Below are positions 37,459-47,711 of a stretch of DNA of 64,000 bases, piece by piece. Position numbers and translations under genes: made by a program. Below the pieces are notes generated by a model, which was not told the origin of the DNA, ran no database searches, and saw only the letters and a list, made by a program, of their open reading frames with translations. The DNA is from Vreelandella salicampi. GTDB lineage: Bacteria > Pseudomonadota > Gammaproteobacteria > Pseudomonadales > Halomonadaceae. The stretch is taken from NCBI RefSeq assembly GCF_013415105.1, contig NZ_JACCDF010000011.1:1-64000 (forward strand). Reading direction: 5' to 3'. Numbering within the stretch: the stretch's first letter is position 1; each line of letters starts with the position of its first letter.

Positions 37459-39279
37459 TTAAAGTTCGATCAACGTATCGCCAACGACGACGCTGTCGCC
37501 TTCACTGACCTTCACTGCGGAGACCGTACCGCTGCTTGAGGCGCGCACTTCGGTTTCCATCTTCATCGCTTCGAGGATAATCACTACGTCGCCTTCGGCA
37601 ACTGAATCGCCGGGCTTGACGTTCACCTTGAAAATATTGCCCGCAAGCGGAGCGTCGATGCTTTCTCCACTACCCCCACCGCTCAGCGCCGGGGCGGCGT
37701 CTTGTTTTTCGGCCGACGCGGATTGCTCTTGTACCTCACCAATGTCACCACCTTCAGACACTTCCACCACAAACGCCTTGCCATTGAGTTTGACGGTGTA
37801 GGTTTCTGGGCCGCTACTCGCCACCGGGGCTTTAGCCGGCTCAGCGTTGGCGGGCGCCTTAGTGGTGGTATCCGGCGCCTGCGGCACTGGCTCGAACGCA
37901 TCCGGATTGTCACGGTTTTTGAGGAACTTCAGGCCAATCTGCGGGAACAGCGCGTACGTCAGAACATCGTCGATTTCGCGCTCGCCCTCGGCTAAGCGGA
38001 TAGTGTCTGCCTTGGCCTTCTCTTTTAGCTCGGTGGCAAGCTTATCCATTTCGGGGCTTAGGTTATCCGCCGGGCGACAGGTGATCGGCTCACCGCCTTC
38101 AAGTACGCGTTTTTGCAGCTCGGCGTTAAACGGGGCAGGTGCGGCGCCATACTCGCCTTTTAGCAGGGCTTGCACCTCTTTTGAAATCGACTTGTAGCGC
38201 TCGCCCATCATCACGTTCATTACCGCTTGGGTACCGACAATTTGCGAGGTCGGCGTGACCAGCGGGATAAAACCCAAATCTTCGCGCACGCGGGGAATTT
38301 CGCTTAATACATCGTCAAGCTTGTCACCGGCGCCCTGCTCTTTGAGCTGGCCTTCCATGTTGGTCAGCATTCCGCCCGGCACTTGCGCGATCAGAATGCG
38401 CGAATCGATGCCTTTGAGCGAGCCTTCAAACGCTGCGTACTTCTTACGCACTTCGCGGAAATACGCGGCAATATCTTCCAGCAGCTCTAGATCCAACCCG
38501 GTATCGCGGTCGGTGTCTTTGAGCATTGCCACGACGGATTCGGTCGGGCTATGACCGTACGTCATCGACATCGACGAAATCGCCGTATCGACGTTATCGA
38601 TACCCGCTTCGACGGCTTTCAGAATGGTCGACGTCGACAAGCCCGTGGTCGCGTGGCACTGCATGTGGATCGGGATTGACAGTTCCTGCTTTAAGCGGGT
38701 TACCAGATCGTAAGCGGTGTACGGCGTGAGAAGCCCCGCCATATCCTTGATAGCCAACGAGTCGGCGCCCATGTCCGCAATGGTTTTGGCCAAATCAATC
38801 CAGCTATCAAGCGTATGGACCGGACTCACGGTGTAGGAGATGGTGCCTTGCGCGTGGCCTTCGACATTCCGTACGGCCTTAATCGCCCGTTCTAGGTTGC
38901 GCGGATCGTTCATGGCGTCAAATACGCGGAACACGTCGACGCCGTTGGTTTTGGCGCGCTCAACAAACTTATCTACCACGTCATCGGCGTAGTGGCGATA
39001 GCCTAGCAGGTTTTGGCCGCGCAACAGCATCTGCTGTGGCGTATTGGGCATCGCCTCTTTCAGCGCGCGAATGCGCTCCCACGGGTCTTCGCCCAAGTAG
39101 CGAATACACGAATCAAAGGTCGCGCCACCCCACGATTCCAACGACCAGAAGCCAACTTGATCCAGTTTTTCGGCAATGGGCAGCATGTCATCAAGACGCA
39201 TCCGGGTCGCGAATAGCGATTGATGGGCGTCACGTAGCACAACGTCAGTAATGCCCAGAGGGCGCTTCGTCTCATTCAT
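37459..39279 (-). CDS. oadA: Oxaloacetate decarboxylase alpha subunit, biotin-carrying
   Basis: OadA transfers the carboxyl group of oxaloacetate to biotin. The 606 residues comprise the carboxyltransferase barrel ([35 protein letters not shown]), a conserved carboxylase domain, a Pro/Ala linker (about 470-495) and the biotinyl domain with Lys573 in EAMKMETEV. The metal ligands of the family are the Asp of RDAHQS and the histidines of MQCHAT. It is the middle gene of oadGAB, 100 bases after oadG. Confidence 0.96.
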   Translation of the reverse strand: MNETKRPLGITDVVLRDAHQSLFATRMRLDDMLPIAEKLDQVGFWSLESWGGATFDSCIRYLGEDPWERIRALKEAMPNTPQQMLLRGQNLLGYRHYADDVVDKFVERAKTNGVDVFRVFDAMNDPRNLERAIKAVRNVEGHAQGTISYTVSPVHTLDSWIDLAKTIADMGADSLAIKDMAGLLTPYTAYDLVTRLKQELSIPIHMQCHATTGLSTSTILKAVEAGIDNVDTAISSMSMTYGHSPTESVVAMLKDTDRDTGLDLELLEDIAAYFREVRKKYAAFEGSLKGIDSRILIAQVPGGMLTNMEGQLKEQGAGDKLDDVLSEIPRVREDLGFIPLVTPTSQIVGTQAVMNVMMGERYKSISKEVQALLKGEYGAAPAPFNAELQKRVLEGGEPITCRPADNLSPEMDKLATELKEKAKADTIRLAEGEREIDDVLTYALFPQIGLKFLKNRDNPDAFEPVPQAPDTTTKAPANAEPAKAPVASSGPETYTVKLNGKAFVVEVSEGGDIGEVQEQSASAEKQDAAPALSGGGSGESIDAPLAGNIFKVNVKPGDSVAEGDVVIILEAMKMETEVRASSSGTVSAVKVSEGDSVVVGDTLIEL

Positions 39280-39379
39280 GGCGTTAACTCGTATTGATAA
39301 GCAAGAAGATGTAAAGAGGCACTAGACTAGAATTTGTCGTTAGTTTACGAACAAAATTCTCTTATTTCATACAAGCTGG

Positions 39380-39637
39380 CTACGATTCACGCCCTTTTTG
39401 GCGACGGTAGCGGTGAACGGCCGCGCTAATGACTGCCTGCACTTCATCATCTTGTGATGAGGAGGCAGGTGGCTCACGGCGCACAGGCGCTGATGAAGCA
39501 GGGGCGGGATGAAAGCGACGCACAGTGCTCGACATCAGTGTGACGCTGATGACCAGTACGGTAAGAAAAATAAAAACGAACCCCATACCCAACGCCATCA
39601 AGGCAAGCCCTTCGTTTAATAGCTCAGCATTCTGCAT
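39380..39637 (-). CDS. oadG: Oxaloacetate decarboxylase gamma subunit
   Basis: This 85-residue subunit has one N-terminal membrane helix (about 8-30, MALGMGFVFIFLTVLVISVTLM) and a Pro-rich, charged cytoplasmic tail ending in a YRR-containing segment, as in OadG, which holds the complex together. I start it at MQNAELLNEG, with AGGAG 8 bases upstream, rather than at the longest reading frame. It is the first gene of oadGAB. Confidence 0.88.
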   Translation of the reverse strand: MQNAELLNEGLALMALGMGFVFIFLTVLVISVTLMSSTVRRFHPAPASSAPVRREPPASSSQDDEVQAVISAAVHRYRRQKGRES

Positions 39638-39722
39638 TCGGTATTCTCCTGAATTCACGCCGGTCACAGCGTTTCTTGTAGCAAACCCAGCGGCATCACC
39701 ACGGTTGGCGCGATAAGGGTGG

Positions 39723-39728
39723 TACAAT
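39723..39728 (+). promoter_or_regulatory. Possible -10 box for dusC
   Basis: TACAAT lies 39 bases before the dusC GTG start. No good -35 hexamer is seen at the usual distance. Confidence 0.3.
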
Positions 39729-39766
39729 AAACTGCCACACTCAAAAAAGATTGCAATGGCGCCATA

Positions 39767-40792
39767 GTGGAAGTCAAAGTTGTTAATTTACTACATAAGG
39801 GCAAAATCGGCCTAGCCCCGATGGAAGGCGTTATCGATGCGCTTACCCGTAACTTATTGACGCGCCAAGCGGGTTTTGACTGGACGGTGACCGAATTTGT
39901 CCGTGTAGTCGATGCCCGTTTACCCCCGCGCGTGTTTTATAAACATTGCCCCGAACTACAAATATTTCCTGCCGCCACGCCCAGCGGCGTGCCTGTTCAT
40001 CTACAATTACTCGGCTCAGACCCCCAAACGCTTGCCGCCAACGCTCACCAAGCGCTCTCACTGGGGGCGTTAAGCATCGATTTAAATTTTGGTTGCCCCG
40101 CAAAACTCGTCAATCGACATGACGGCGGTGCGTCGCTTCTGCGTCGCCCTGAGCGAGTTTACGCTGCCATCAGAGCCGTCTTTGATGCCGTTGGCGATCA
40201 GATTCCAGTCACGGCAAAAATCCGTTTGGGTTTTTCTGATCGTCGTCTCGCGATTGCTTGCGCCCAAGCCGTAGAAGCCGGTGGCGCCTGCCAATTGGTA
40301 GTACATGGGCGTACACGCGACGAGGGCTATCGACCGCCAGCGCACTGGGAATGGATTGGCAAAATTCGCCACCGGGTGAAGATCCCCGTAGTGGCGAACG
40401 GCGATATCTGGACACTGGAAGACTACTGGAAAGCGCGCACGCTGTCAGGTTGTCGTGATGTCATGCTCGGCAGAAGCGCCCTAGCCGACCCGTGGCTTGC
40501 GCCTCGCATTCGCCACTGGCAGTTAACGGGCGAGCGCCTACCTGATACCACCTGGCCTATGCGCGCCAACGTACTCACAGAGTACGCTCATTGGCAGCGG
40601 CAAAACCTGCCCGAGCGCGTTGTGACCTCACTCGTCAAGCAGTGGCTCGCGCAGATGCGCCAGGGCAACACTGAAGCTGATCGCCAATTTCAACGGCTAA
40701 AACGCATCACCGACTTGGCGACTCTGTTGGATAGCCTCGTGATCGATACGCCGACACAACCACAACACAGGCACACCCCCTTAGAGGCGTAG
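39767..40792 (+). CDS. dusC: tRNA-dihydrouridine(16) synthase
   Basis: DusC reduces uridine 16 in the tRNA D-loop using FMN and NADPH. The 341 residues contain GLAPMEGVIDALTR, TEFVRVVD, HLQLLGSD, DLNFGCPAKLVN with the catalytic cysteine, GRTRDEGYRPPAHWEWI, VVANGDIW and MLGRSALADPW; the MEGVxD and TEFVRV forms identify the DusC subgroup. The start is a GTG with no clear SD. E. coli DusC begins just before the APMEG motif, so initiation slightly downstream cannot be excluded. Confidence 0.92.
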   Translation: MEVKVVNLLHKGKIGLAPMEGVIDALTRNLLTRQAGFDWTVTEFVRVVDARLPPRVFYKHCPELQIFPAATPSGVPVHLQLLGSDPQTLAANAHQALSLGALSIDLNFGCPAKLVNRHDGGASLLRRPERVYAAIRAVFDAVGDQIPVTAKIRLGFSDRRLAIACAQAVEAGGACQLVVHGRTRDEGYRPPAHWEWIGKIRHRVKIPVVANGDIWTLEDYWKARTLSGCRDVMLGRSALADPWLAPRIRHWQLTGERLPDTTWPMRANVLTEYAHWQRQNLPERVVTSLVKQWLAQMRQGNTEADRQFQRLKRITDLATLLDSLVIDTPTQPQHRHTPLEA

Positions 40793-40825
40793 CCTTGATC
40801 AAGAGCCAAAACGGCAGACCAAGAC

Positions 40826-40861
40826 CCAAAAAAAGCGCCCTATCACAATAAGTGGGGCGCT
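40826..40861 (-). terminator. Terminator distal to the tRNA cluster
   Basis: AGCGCCC (40834-40840) pairs with GGGCGCT (40855-40861). On the minus strand the stem is followed by seven T residues. With the hairpin at 40959 it makes a tandem terminator for the minus-strand tRNA transcript. No plus-strand T-run exists for dusC. Confidence 0.65.
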
Positions 40862-40951
40862 ACACACGATCGCGAGATCGGCGACGCGAGCCACCGTCGA
40901 TCTAGCCAGGAAAATAAACCCTGATAGGCAACTTCGTCGTGAACGGCTATT

Positions 40952-40985
40952 AAACAGAAAACCCGCTCTCTTTGAGAGCGGGTTT
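40952..40985 (-). terminator. Terminator following the second tRNA-Arg
   Basis: AAACCCGCTCTC (40959-40970) and GAGAGCGGGTTT (40974-40985) form a perfect 12-bp stem with a 3-base loop, followed on the minus strand by a T-rich run. It lies 6 bases after the tRNA-Arg CCA end. Confidence 0.9.
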
Positions 40986-40991
40986 ATAATC

Positions 40992-41068
40992 TGGTGCGCC
41001 CGGGAGGATTCGAACCTCCGACCACCTGATTCGTAGTCAGGTACTCTATCCAGCTGAGCTACGGGCGC
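40992..41068 (-). tRNA. tRNA-Arg (anticodon ACG), copy 2
   Basis: This 77-base cloverleaf has the acceptor GCGCCCG paired to CGGGCGC, the anticodon loop CTACGAA (ACG, decoding CGU/CGC/CGA after inosine formation), the T-loop GTTCGAATC and an encoded CCA. The discriminator base is A. It is the last gene of the minus-strand csrA-tRNA-Ser-tRNA-Arg block, a layout conserved from E. coli. Confidence 0.95.
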
Positions 41069-41136
41069 TTAACGCTATTGCACTAGAGCTTAAACATCTA
41101 CATCAAAACTTGTGCATTAGTGACTTTCTAGGAAGG

Positions 41137-41213
41137 TGGCGCGCCCGGGAGGATTCGAACCTCCGACCACCTGATTCGTAGTCAGGTACTCTATCCAGCT
41201 GAGCTACGGGCGC
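41137..41213 (-). tRNA. tRNA-Arg (anticodon ACG), copy 1
   Basis: It is identical over the whole body to the copy at 40992-41068, with an encoded CCA, but its discriminator base is G instead of A. It lies 68 bases upstream of copy 2 and 53 bases after tRNA-Ser in the same direction. Confidence 0.95.
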
Positions 41214-41266
41214 TTACCTTTTACTATCTTATCTAACGAATTACGTTGATGAGACAGCATGCCACT

Positions 41267-41359
41267 TGGCGGAGAGAGAGGGATTCGAACCCTCGATAGG
41301 GCTATAAACCCTATACTCCCTTAGCAGGGGAGCGCCTTCAGCCACTCGGCCACCTCTCC
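41267..41359 (-). tRNA. tRNA-Ser (anticodon GCT)
   Basis: This 93-base class II tRNA has a long variable arm. The acceptor GGAGAGG pairs with TCTCTCC (one G-U pair), the anticodon loop CTGCTAA reads AGC/AGU, the T-loop is GTTCGAATC, the discriminator is G and CCA is encoded. It lies between csrA and the tRNA-Arg genes. Confidence 0.95.
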
Positions 41360-41435
41360 TTAACGGCACGGCGCGAATATTACCGATTTGGCGTGGACTT
41401 GTCCAGCCTTGTGCCAATTTTTTTCGCGCCAGCGA

Positions 41436-41454
41436 CAAAAAACGGGCATTGCCC
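41436..41454 (-). terminator. Weak terminator candidate after csrA
   Basis: On the minus strand GGGC-AAT-GCCC is followed by G and six T residues, about 50 bases after the csrA stop. The 4-bp stem is short. Confidence 0.35.
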
Positions 41455-41505
41455 TACGACACGCAACCCTATGTGCCATCAGCAAAATCCCGCTCATCGG
41501 GGCTC

Positions 41506-41697
41506 TCACTCGTCGCCACCCTCTTCGGTGCTACGCTCACGCTGAATACGTTGGTAAATCTCTTCACGGTGAACGGCAACGTCTTTCGGCGCATTAACGC
41601 CAATGCGAACCTGGTTTCCTTTTACTCCTAAAACCGTGACGGTAATTTCATCACCGATCATCAGGGTTTCGCCAACACGGCGGGTTAAGATGAGCAT
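41506..41697 (-). CDS. csrA: Carbon storage regulator CsrA/RsmA
   Basis: CsrA is a small dimeric RNA-binding protein that blocks or stabilises mRNAs at GGA motifs. It is titrated by GGA-rich small RNAs. The 63 residues start [16 protein letters not shown] with AAGGAG 7 bases upstream; 26 upstream in-frame codons are discarded. The RNA-contact residues Leu4, Arg6 and Arg44 (VAVHREEI) are present. A likely titrating RNA is encoded at 51508-51684 in this window. The upstream gap to lysC (212 bases) should hold its promoters. Confidence 0.97.
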   Translation of the reverse strand: MLILTRRVGETLMIGDEITVTVLGVKGNQVRIGVNAPKDVAVHREEIYQRIQRERSTEEGGDE

Positions 41698-41909
41698 GGC
41701 TGATCTCCTTCTCAGACGTTTTTTGTTGCAACGGGATGTGTCCGCCAGAAACGGCGCCGTGCCATTATGCGCCATGACATCGCTGTCACCAATGGCACGG
41801 GGTCATAACACCTGAACACCCCGTTGAAAGAAAGCCCACCACCCCACGGCAGCGAGACCCCTTATTCAGCGTAGAAGGTTTCACGCATCTTACGTTACTA
41901 ATTGCCGTG

Positions 41910-43160
41910 TTACTCAGGTTCGATATCCGATTTATCCAAACCAAAGGCTTTATGCAACGCTTGAACCGCCAATTCCATGTGTTTCTCATCAATCACGACA
42001 GAAATTTTGATTTCTGAGGTCGATACCATGCGGATATTGACGTTTTCATCGGCAAGAACGCGGAACATCTTAGACGCCACGCCCGCATGCGAGCGCATCC
42101 CCACACCGACGAGCGATACTTTAGCGATATTATCGTCACCGCGCAGATCACCGCCACCGAGATCGGGAATCACTTGCTCTTCCAGAATCTTCTTGGTCGC
42201 TTTGTAATCGCCTTTGGCCACGGTAAAGGTAAAGTCGGTGTAGTCACCGGCCGGTGCCACGTTTTGCACGATCATGTCGACTTCGATATTGGCGTCGGCA
42301 ATCGGCCCTAGAATGCGTGAGGCCACACCCGGCACGTCGGGCGTGTTCAATAGGGTCAGTTTGGCTTCGCTTTTGGTAAAGGCAATACCGGAAATCAGCG
42401 GTTCTTCCATAGAGTCCTCGTCTTCGTCTGAGTCTGCAACAATAAGAGTGCCGGGGCCGTCTTCAAAGCTTGAGAGCACCCGTAGTGGAACGTTGTACTT
42501 GCCGGCGAATTCCACCGCGCGAATCTGCAATATCTTAGAGCCCAAACTCGCTAGCTCCAGCATCTCTTCAACGGTGATCGTTTCTAGGCGTTGCGCTTTA
42601 GAGCAAACGCGCGGGTCGGTGGTATAAACACCGTCAACGTCAGTGTAAATCTGGCACTCATCCGCCTTCAGCGCAGCCGCGAGCGCAACACCGGTGGTAT
42701 CAGAGCCACCGCGGCCCAAGGTGGTGATATTGCCTTCTTCATCCACACCCTGAAAACCGGCCACTACCACGACCTTGCCCGCATCAAGATCCTCTCTCAG
42801 CTCATCGGTATCGATACGCTGGATGCGCGCTTTGGTGTAAGCGCTATCGGTGTGGATCCCGACCTGGGCTCCCGTGTGTGATGTTGCAGGCACTTCGAGC
42901 TGCTGCAGTGCCATAGCCAATAGGGAAATGGTGACCTGCTCGCCGGTGGAGAGCAGCATATCCATCTCACGGGGGTTAGGATCACTGTTGAGCGCCGTGG
43001 CCATATCGGTCAAGCGGTTGGTCTCGCCGCTCATCGCGGAGACGACCACCACCACTTGGTGCCCCTGGTCGCGAAACCCTTTGACCTTTTGCGCCACGGC
43101 CTTGATGCGCTCGACAGAGCCCACCGAGGTACCGCCGAACTTCTGTACGTATAGTGCCAT
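41910..43160 (-). CDS. lysC: Aspartate kinase
   Basis: This enzyme phosphorylates aspartate, the entry to lysine, threonine and methionine synthesis and, in halophiles, to ectoine through aspartate semialdehyde. The 416 residues begin ALYVQKFGGTSVGSVERI (KFGGTSV motif), with GRGGSDTTGVALAA and two C-terminal ACT domains (about 265-340 and 345-410) of the feedback-regulated class. It lies between alaS and csrA as in Pseudomonas-like genomes. No lysine riboswitch is seen in the 90-base gap before it. Confidence 0.95.
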   Translation of the reverse strand: MALYVQKFGGTSVGSVERIKAVAQKVKGFRDQGHQVVVVVSAMSGETNRLTDMATALNSDPNPREMDMLLSTGEQVTISLLAMALQQLEVPATSHTGAQVGIHTDSAYTKARIQRIDTDELREDLDAGKVVVVAGFQGVDEEGNITTLGRGGSDTTGVALAAALKADECQIYTDVDGVYTTDPRVCSKAQRLETITVEEMLELASLGSKILQIRAVEFAGKYNVPLRVLSSFEDGPGTLIVADSDEDEDSMEEPLISGIAFTKSEAKLTLLNTPDVPGVASRILGPIADANIEVDMIVQNVAPAGDYTDFTFTVAKGDYKATKKILEEQVIPDLGGGDLRGDDNIAKVSLVGVGMRSHAGVASKMFRVLADENVNIRMVSTSEIKISVVIDEKHMELAVQALHKAFGLDKSDIEPE

Positions 43161-43215
43161 ATGCCGTTTTCCTATTACGTTCGGGAATGGAGGGTGAAAT
43201 GTGTCATCAAACAGG

Positions 43216-43245
43216 AAGGCCGGTGACTATCATGCCACCGGCCTT
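43216..43245 (-). terminator. Terminator after alaS
   Basis: AAGGCCGGTG (43216-43225) and CACCGGCCTT (43236-43245) make a perfect 10-bp stem with a 10-base loop. The following minus-strand sequence is only moderately T-rich. It lies 6 bases after the alaS stop and before lysC. Confidence 0.6.
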
Positions 43246-43250
43246 ATCGA

Positions 43251-45863
43251 TTAGTTAAGCGCTTGCTCCAACCAAGCAGGGACGCTATCCAGCGCGCTGG
43301 GTAAGGCCTCCGGCTGACTGCCACCCGCCTGGGCCATATCCGCGCGGCCACCGCCTTTGCCACCGACTTGCGAGGCCACATGATTGACCAGCTCGCCCGC
43401 CTTAACGCGCCCGATGAGGTCTTGCGTCACCCCGGCGATCAAGCTGACCTTACCGGCCTCTTTATCGGCCACGCCAAGCACGATAACCCCAGAGCCCATT
43501 TTGTTTTTCAGCTGATCCAACACGCCCCGCATTTCTTTACCGGAGACGCCTTCAAGCTGTGTGGCCAGTAGCTTCACGCCGCCGACCTCTTGGGCTTGGC
43601 TGAGCATATCGCTGCCCGCGGCGCTGGCCAGCTTGGCTTTAACCTGCTCAAGCTCTTTTTCCAAGCTGCGATTGCGCTCCACCAAGGATTCAACGCGGTA
43701 TTCCACCTGCTCAGGCTTGGCTTTAACACGCTCAGCGATGCGCTGCACGCGGGCTTCCTGCTCGCGGAAGTAAGCCAGCGCATTTTCGCCGGTAATCGCC
43801 TCAATGCGGCGCACGCCAGAGGCAATGCCAACTTCGCTGACAATATGGCAGCAGCCGATATCACCGCTGCGCGCCACGTGAGTGCCACCGCAAAGCTCAA
43901 TGGAAAAGTCATCCGCGCCGATGGTCAGCACGCGCACGCTATCGGCGTACTTCGCCTCGAAAAGTGCAGCGGCGCCCTTGTCCTTGGCTTCATCCAGCGT
44001 CATTTGTTCGGTTTTGGTCGGCGCATTAGCGAGAATCTGCTCGTTCACTAAGCGTTCGACTTCTTCGAGCTGCTCGGGCGTCATCGGCTCAAAGTGACTG
44101 AAGTCAAAACGTAGCCGCTCAGCCGTCACCAGCGAGCCTTTCTGTTGCACGTGATCGCCCAGCACCATTCGCAGCGCCTTATGCAGCAAATGCGTCGCCG
44201 AGTGATTGCGCACGGTCGCGCCGCGAAGCGTCGCATCGACTTGCGGACGCACGCGGCCACCGACATTGAGCGCTCCTTCGACCATCACCCCCTGGTGCAG
44301 GTGGTGGCCGCTCTGCTTTTGGGTATCGGTAACCTGGAAGCGGGCGCCGTCATCCCAATGCAAATAGCCCGTATCGCCGACCTGGCCGCCGGATTCGCCG
44401 TAAAACGGCGTGCGGTCTAGAACGACAATGCCCTTTTGACCCGCCTCTAACGCGGCAAGCTCGTTGCCTTCGCTATCAACGATCGCGGTCACTTTCGCCT
44501 CGTCTTCCAGGCTGTCATAACCGGTAAATTGCGTTTCACCGTCAAGCTCGATTTTCACGCTGTAGTCAGCGCCGAACTGGCTGGCCGCGCGGGCACGCTC
44601 GCGCTGGGCTTCCAATTCACGCTGAAAACCTTCTTCGTCGAGCGTCACATCGCGCTCGCGGCAGACATCGGCGGTGAGGTCATAGGGAAAGCCGAACGTG
44701 TCGTACAGCTTAAAAACGGTTTCACCCGGCAACACCTTTCCTTCAAGCTCATCGAGCGCGGCGCTCAAAAGCCCCATGCCGTGATCCAGCGTGCGGGCAA
44801 ACTGCTCTTCTTCTTTGAGCAGCACGCGGGCAATCTGATCACGCGCTTCACGCAGTTCCGGATAGGCCTCGCCCATTTCCGCATCGAGCGCGCTCACCAG
44901 CGTGTGGAAAAACGGCTCGGACGCGCCCAGCTTGTGGCCGTGGCGAATCGCGCGACGGATAATGCGGCGCAACACATAACCGCGACCTTCGTTGGAAGGC
45001 AACACGCCATCGGCAATCAAAAAGGCGCACGAGCGAATATGGTCGGCAATCACACGAAGCGACGGCGTGTTGGTATCCGAGTGGCCGGTGGCTTGAGCGG
45101 CTGCCTGCAACAGGTTCTGGAACAGGTCGATTTCGTAGTTTGAATGAACGCCCTGCATGACAGCGGCCACACGCTCTAAGCCCAAACCGGTATCAATCGA
45201 CGGCTTAGGTAGCGGATTCAGCGTTCCCTCAGCGTCGCGGTCGAACTGCATAAAGACCAGGTTCCAGATTTCGATGTAGCGATCACCGTCCTCTTCGGGG
45301 CTTCCCGGTGGGCCGCCCCACACTTCAGGGCCGTGGTCGAAAAAGATCTCGGAACTCGGGCCGCAAGGGCCGGTATCGCCCATCTGCCAGAAGTTATCCT
45401 CGTCTAGCTTGGAGAAGCGCTCGGGGTCGACGCCGATCTCATCTTTCCAGATCTTTTCCGCTTCGTCGTCACTGATATGTACCGTTACCCAAAGTTTGTC
45501 TTTAGGCAGGCCGAGGGTTTCAGTGAGAAACGACCAGGCAAAGCGGATGGCATCACGCTTGAAGTAATCGCCGAAGCTAAAGTTGCCCAGCATTTCAAAG
45601 AAGGTGTGGTGGCGTGCGGTATAACCGACGTTATCCAAATCATTATGCTTGCCGCCGGCGCGCACACAGCGCTGCGCCGACGTGGCGCGCACATAAGGGC
45701 GTGGGTCGCGACCAAGAAAAACATCTTTAAACGGCACCATGCCCGCGTTGGTGAACAATAGTGTCGGGTCGTTGCCCGGCACCAGTGAGCTGGTCGGCAC
45801 GATGGTGTGCCCGTGCTGAGCGAAATAGTCGAGAAAGGCTGTTCTGATTTCTGCGCTTTTCAT
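43251..45863 (-). CDS. alaS: Alanyl-tRNA synthetase
   Basis: AlaS charges tRNA-Ala and edits mischarged serine and glycine. The 870 residues contain the class II catalytic core ([49 protein letters not shown]), the editing domain ([12 protein letters not shown] and the CGGTH zinc site) and a C-terminal coiled-coil/C-Ala domain ([15 protein letters not shown]). It is downstream of recX and upstream of lysC on the same strand. Confidence 0.97.
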   Translation of the reverse strand: MKSAEIRTAFLDYFAQHGHTIVPTSSLVPGNDPTLLFTNAGMVPFKDVFLGRDPRPYVRATSAQRCVRAGGKHNDLDNVGYTARHHTFFEMLGNFSFGDYFKRDAIRFAWSFLTETLGLPKDKLWVTVHISDDEAEKIWKDEIGVDPERFSKLDEDNFWQMGDTGPCGPSSEIFFDHGPEVWGGPPGSPEEDGDRYIEIWNLVFMQFDRDAEGTLNPLPKPSIDTGLGLERVAAVMQGVHSNYEIDLFQNLLQAAAQATGHSDTNTPSLRVIADHIRSCAFLIADGVLPSNEGRGYVLRRIIRRAIRHGHKLGASEPFFHTLVSALDAEMGEAYPELREARDQIARVLLKEEEQFARTLDHGMGLLSAALDELEGKVLPGETVFKLYDTFGFPYDLTADVCRERDVTLDEEGFQRELEAQRERARAASQFGADYSVKIELDGETQFTGYDSLEDEAKVTAIVDSEGNELAALEAGQKGIVVLDRTPFYGESGGQVGDTGYLHWDDGARFQVTDTQKQSGHHLHQGVMVEGALNVGGRVRPQVDATLRGATVRNHSATHLLHKALRMVLGDHVQQKGSLVTAERLRFDFSHFEPMTPEQLEEVERLVNEQILANAPTKTEQMTLDEAKDKGAAALFEAKYADSVRVLTIGADDFSIELCGGTHVARSGDIGCCHIVSEVGIASGVRRIEAITGENALAYFREQEARVQRIAERVKAKPEQVEYRVESLVERNRSLEKELEQVKAKLASAAGSDMLSQAQEVGGVKLLATQLEGVSGKEMRGVLDQLKNKMGSGVIVLGVADKEAGKVSLIAGVTQDLIGRVKAGELVNHVASQVGGKGGGRADMAQAGGSQPEALPSALDSVPAWLEQALN

Positions 45864-46009
45864 AGGGTATCCGTAACAAGAAAGCGTGATGCCCCAGGGC
45901 GCTTAGCCGCCACCCGCCGGGGTCGCAAAAGCGCCATTATAGCGCAGTTGTCAAACGACTAAAGCCGCAGTTAGTGGGAGACACAAGAAAATCGCCACAT
46001 TGGATGGCG

Positions 46010-46495
46010 TTAAAGTGTCGAAAGCGCGTAGCGAATCTGATCAAAATCAAAGCCGCGACTGGCCAGAAATCGCTCGCGCTTGGCACGCTCTTTGGGGGTA
46101 TCGCCGGGGGTGGAAAAGCGCCGGGAAAGGGCCTCGCGAGCGAGTTCAAACCAGTCCACGTCCTCTTGCGCCACCACCTCAGCGAACGCGGCGGCATACG
46201 TGGCGGAATCGACACCACGCTGTTGCAGCTCGCTTTCAATACGCCGCACGCCTTGTCCGCGTAAAATGCGTGAGCGAATAAAACTTTCGGCAAAGCGCGT
46301 ATCGGACTGCAACCCTTGCTCGGCAAGTGCATTCAAGCAGCTGTCGATCTCGTCAGGCGGCACCTCTTTGCGCTCGAGGCGGGTTGCCAGCTCAGCGCGG
46401 GAATATTCACGCCGAGCCAGCAGGGTAATGGCGATCTCGCGGGGCGAGCGTTCGAGTTTACCGGATGTACTCGTATTGGAAGTGCCAAACGCCAT
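46010..46495 (-). CDS. recX: Regulatory protein RecX
   Basis: RecX is a small helical-repeat inhibitor of RecA filaments. The 161 residues show the tandem three-helix pattern: AITLLARREYSRAELATRL, then ALAEQGLQSDTRFAESFIRSRILRGQGVRRIESEL, and a C-terminal KRERFLASRGFDFDQIR. It begins 6 bases after the recA stop, so it is co-transcribed with recA and shares its SOS control. Confidence 0.94.
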   Translation of the reverse strand: MAFGTSNTSTSGKLERSPREIAITLLARREYSRAELATRLERKEVPPDEIDSCLNALAEQGLQSDTRFAESFIRSRILRGQGVRRIESELQQRGVDSATYAAAFAEVVAQEDVDWFELAREALSRRFSTPGDTPKERAKRERFLASRGFDFDQIRYALSTL

Positions 46496-46501
46496 AACGA
46501 C

Positions 46502-47614
46502 TTACAGCAGCTCGTCGCTATCGGACTCAAGCGGCGCTTGGTCGGCAGAGGCTTCCGCCGCCGTTTTCTTTTTGCCATCGCGTTTGCCGTCGTCTTTACC
46601 GCTATCTTTGTCCGGCTCGGGCTGCGCGAGTAGCTGTGCGCGAATTTGGCTTTCAATCTCGTCCATTGTCTTGGGATTATCTTCCAGGTATTGCGCGGCG
46701 TTGGCTTTGCCCTGACCAATCTTCTTGCCCTTGTAGCTATACCAAGCGCCGGCTTTATCGACCAGGTTGCACTGCACGCCAAGGTCAATCACCTCACCGG
46801 CGTGATAAATGCCTTTGCCATAAAGAATCTGGAACTCGGCCTGCCTAAACGGCGGCGCCACCTTGTTTTTGACCACTTTCACGCGGGTTTCGTTACCCGT
46901 GACTTCATCGCCCGATTTCACCGAGCCGGTGCGCCGAATATCCAAGCGCACGCTGGAATAGAACTTCAGTGCATTACCGCCGGTGGTGGTTTCGGGTGAG
47001 CCGAACATCACGCCGATTTTCATGCGGATCTGGTTGATGAAAATCACCATGCAGTTGGCATTTTTCATGTTCCCGGTGACCTTACGCAGCGCCTGCGACA
47101 TCAAACGCGCTTGAAGGCCAACGTGGGAGTCGCCCATTTCGCCCTCGATCTCAGCGCGCGGCGTCAAAGCGGCCACGGAGTCGATCACGATGACATCAAC
47201 GCCACCGGAGCGCACCAGCATGTCAGTGATCTCCAGCGCCTGTTCGCCGGTATCTGGCTGCGAGACCAGAAGATCATCCAAGTTGACCCCGAGCTTCTCG
47301 GCATAGCTTGGGTCCAGGGCGTGCTCGGCGTCGACGAAAGCACATACTTTGCCTTGTTTTTGCGCTTCGGCAATCACCGAAAGCGTTAACGTCGTTTTGC
47401 CCGACGACTCGGGGCCGAAAATTTCCACCACGCGGCCAAACGGCAAGCCACCAATGCCCAGCGCAATATCGAGCCCGAGCGAGCCGGTGGAAACCGACGG
47501 CATCACCACCCGAGGCGTATCGCCTAGGCGCATCACAGTGCCTTTACCAAACTGACGGTCGATCTGGCTGAGTGCGGCGTTTAGCGCCTTCGTGCGGTTT
47601 TCGTCCTGAGCCAT
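46502..47614 (-). CDS. recA: Recombinase RecA
   Basis: RecA catalyses strand exchange and activates LexA self-cleavage. The 370 residues carry Walker A GPESSGKT (67-74), Walker [13 protein letters not shown], the loop-1 region [10 protein letters not shown] and the loop-2 region [18 protein letters not shown]. The C-terminal tail is highly charged (Lys/Asp-rich from about 340) and longer than in E. coli. A LexA-type box lies 20-35 bases upstream of the ATG. recX follows in the operon. Confidence 0.98.
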   Translation of the reverse strand: MAQDENRTKALNAALSQIDRQFGKGTVMRLGDTPRVVMPSVSTGSLGLDIALGIGGLPFGRVVEIFGPESSGKTTLTLSVIAEAQKQGKVCAFVDAEHALDPSYAEKLGVNLDDLLVSQPDTGEQALEITDMLVRSGGVDVIVIDSVAALTPRAEIEGEMGDSHVGLQARLMSQALRKVTGNMKNANCMVIFINQIRMKIGVMFGSPETTTGGNALKFYSSVRLDIRRTGSVKSGDEVTGNETRVKVVKNKVAPPFRQAEFQILYGKGIYHAGEVIDLGVQCNLVDKAGAWYSYKGKKIGQGKANAAQYLEDNPKTMDEIESQIRAQLLAQPEPDKDSGKDDGKRDGKKKTAAEASADQAPLESDSDELL

Positions 47615-47633
47615 GCGAAGATCCTCATAAAGG

Positions 47634-47649
47634 CTGTATAGTTAGCCAG
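47634..47649 (-). promoter_or_regulatory. LexA (SOS) box upstream of recA
   Basis: On the minus strand the 16-mer CTGGCTAACTATACAG matches CTGT-N8-ACAG with one mismatch in the left half. It ends 19 bases before the recA start codon, the expected place for repression. Confidence 0.75.
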
Positions 47650-47671
47650 CAGTATGCCAAAGATTGGTCAA

Positions 47672-47693
47672 TAAACAAATGCCCGGTGGCATT
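47672..47693 (-). terminator. Weak terminator after pncC
   Basis: On the minus strand AATGCC-ACCG-GGCATT is followed by TGTTTATT, 19 bases after the pncC stop and upstream of the recA SOS box. The stem is short, so confidence is limited. Confidence 0.45.
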
Positions 47694-47711
47694 TTCTGCG
47701 CTTTTCTTTTG

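Noticed and set aside
41449..41631. 60-residue plus-strand frame antisense to csrA
   Set aside because: It overlaps csrA and its terminator region, with no independent evidence of a gene.
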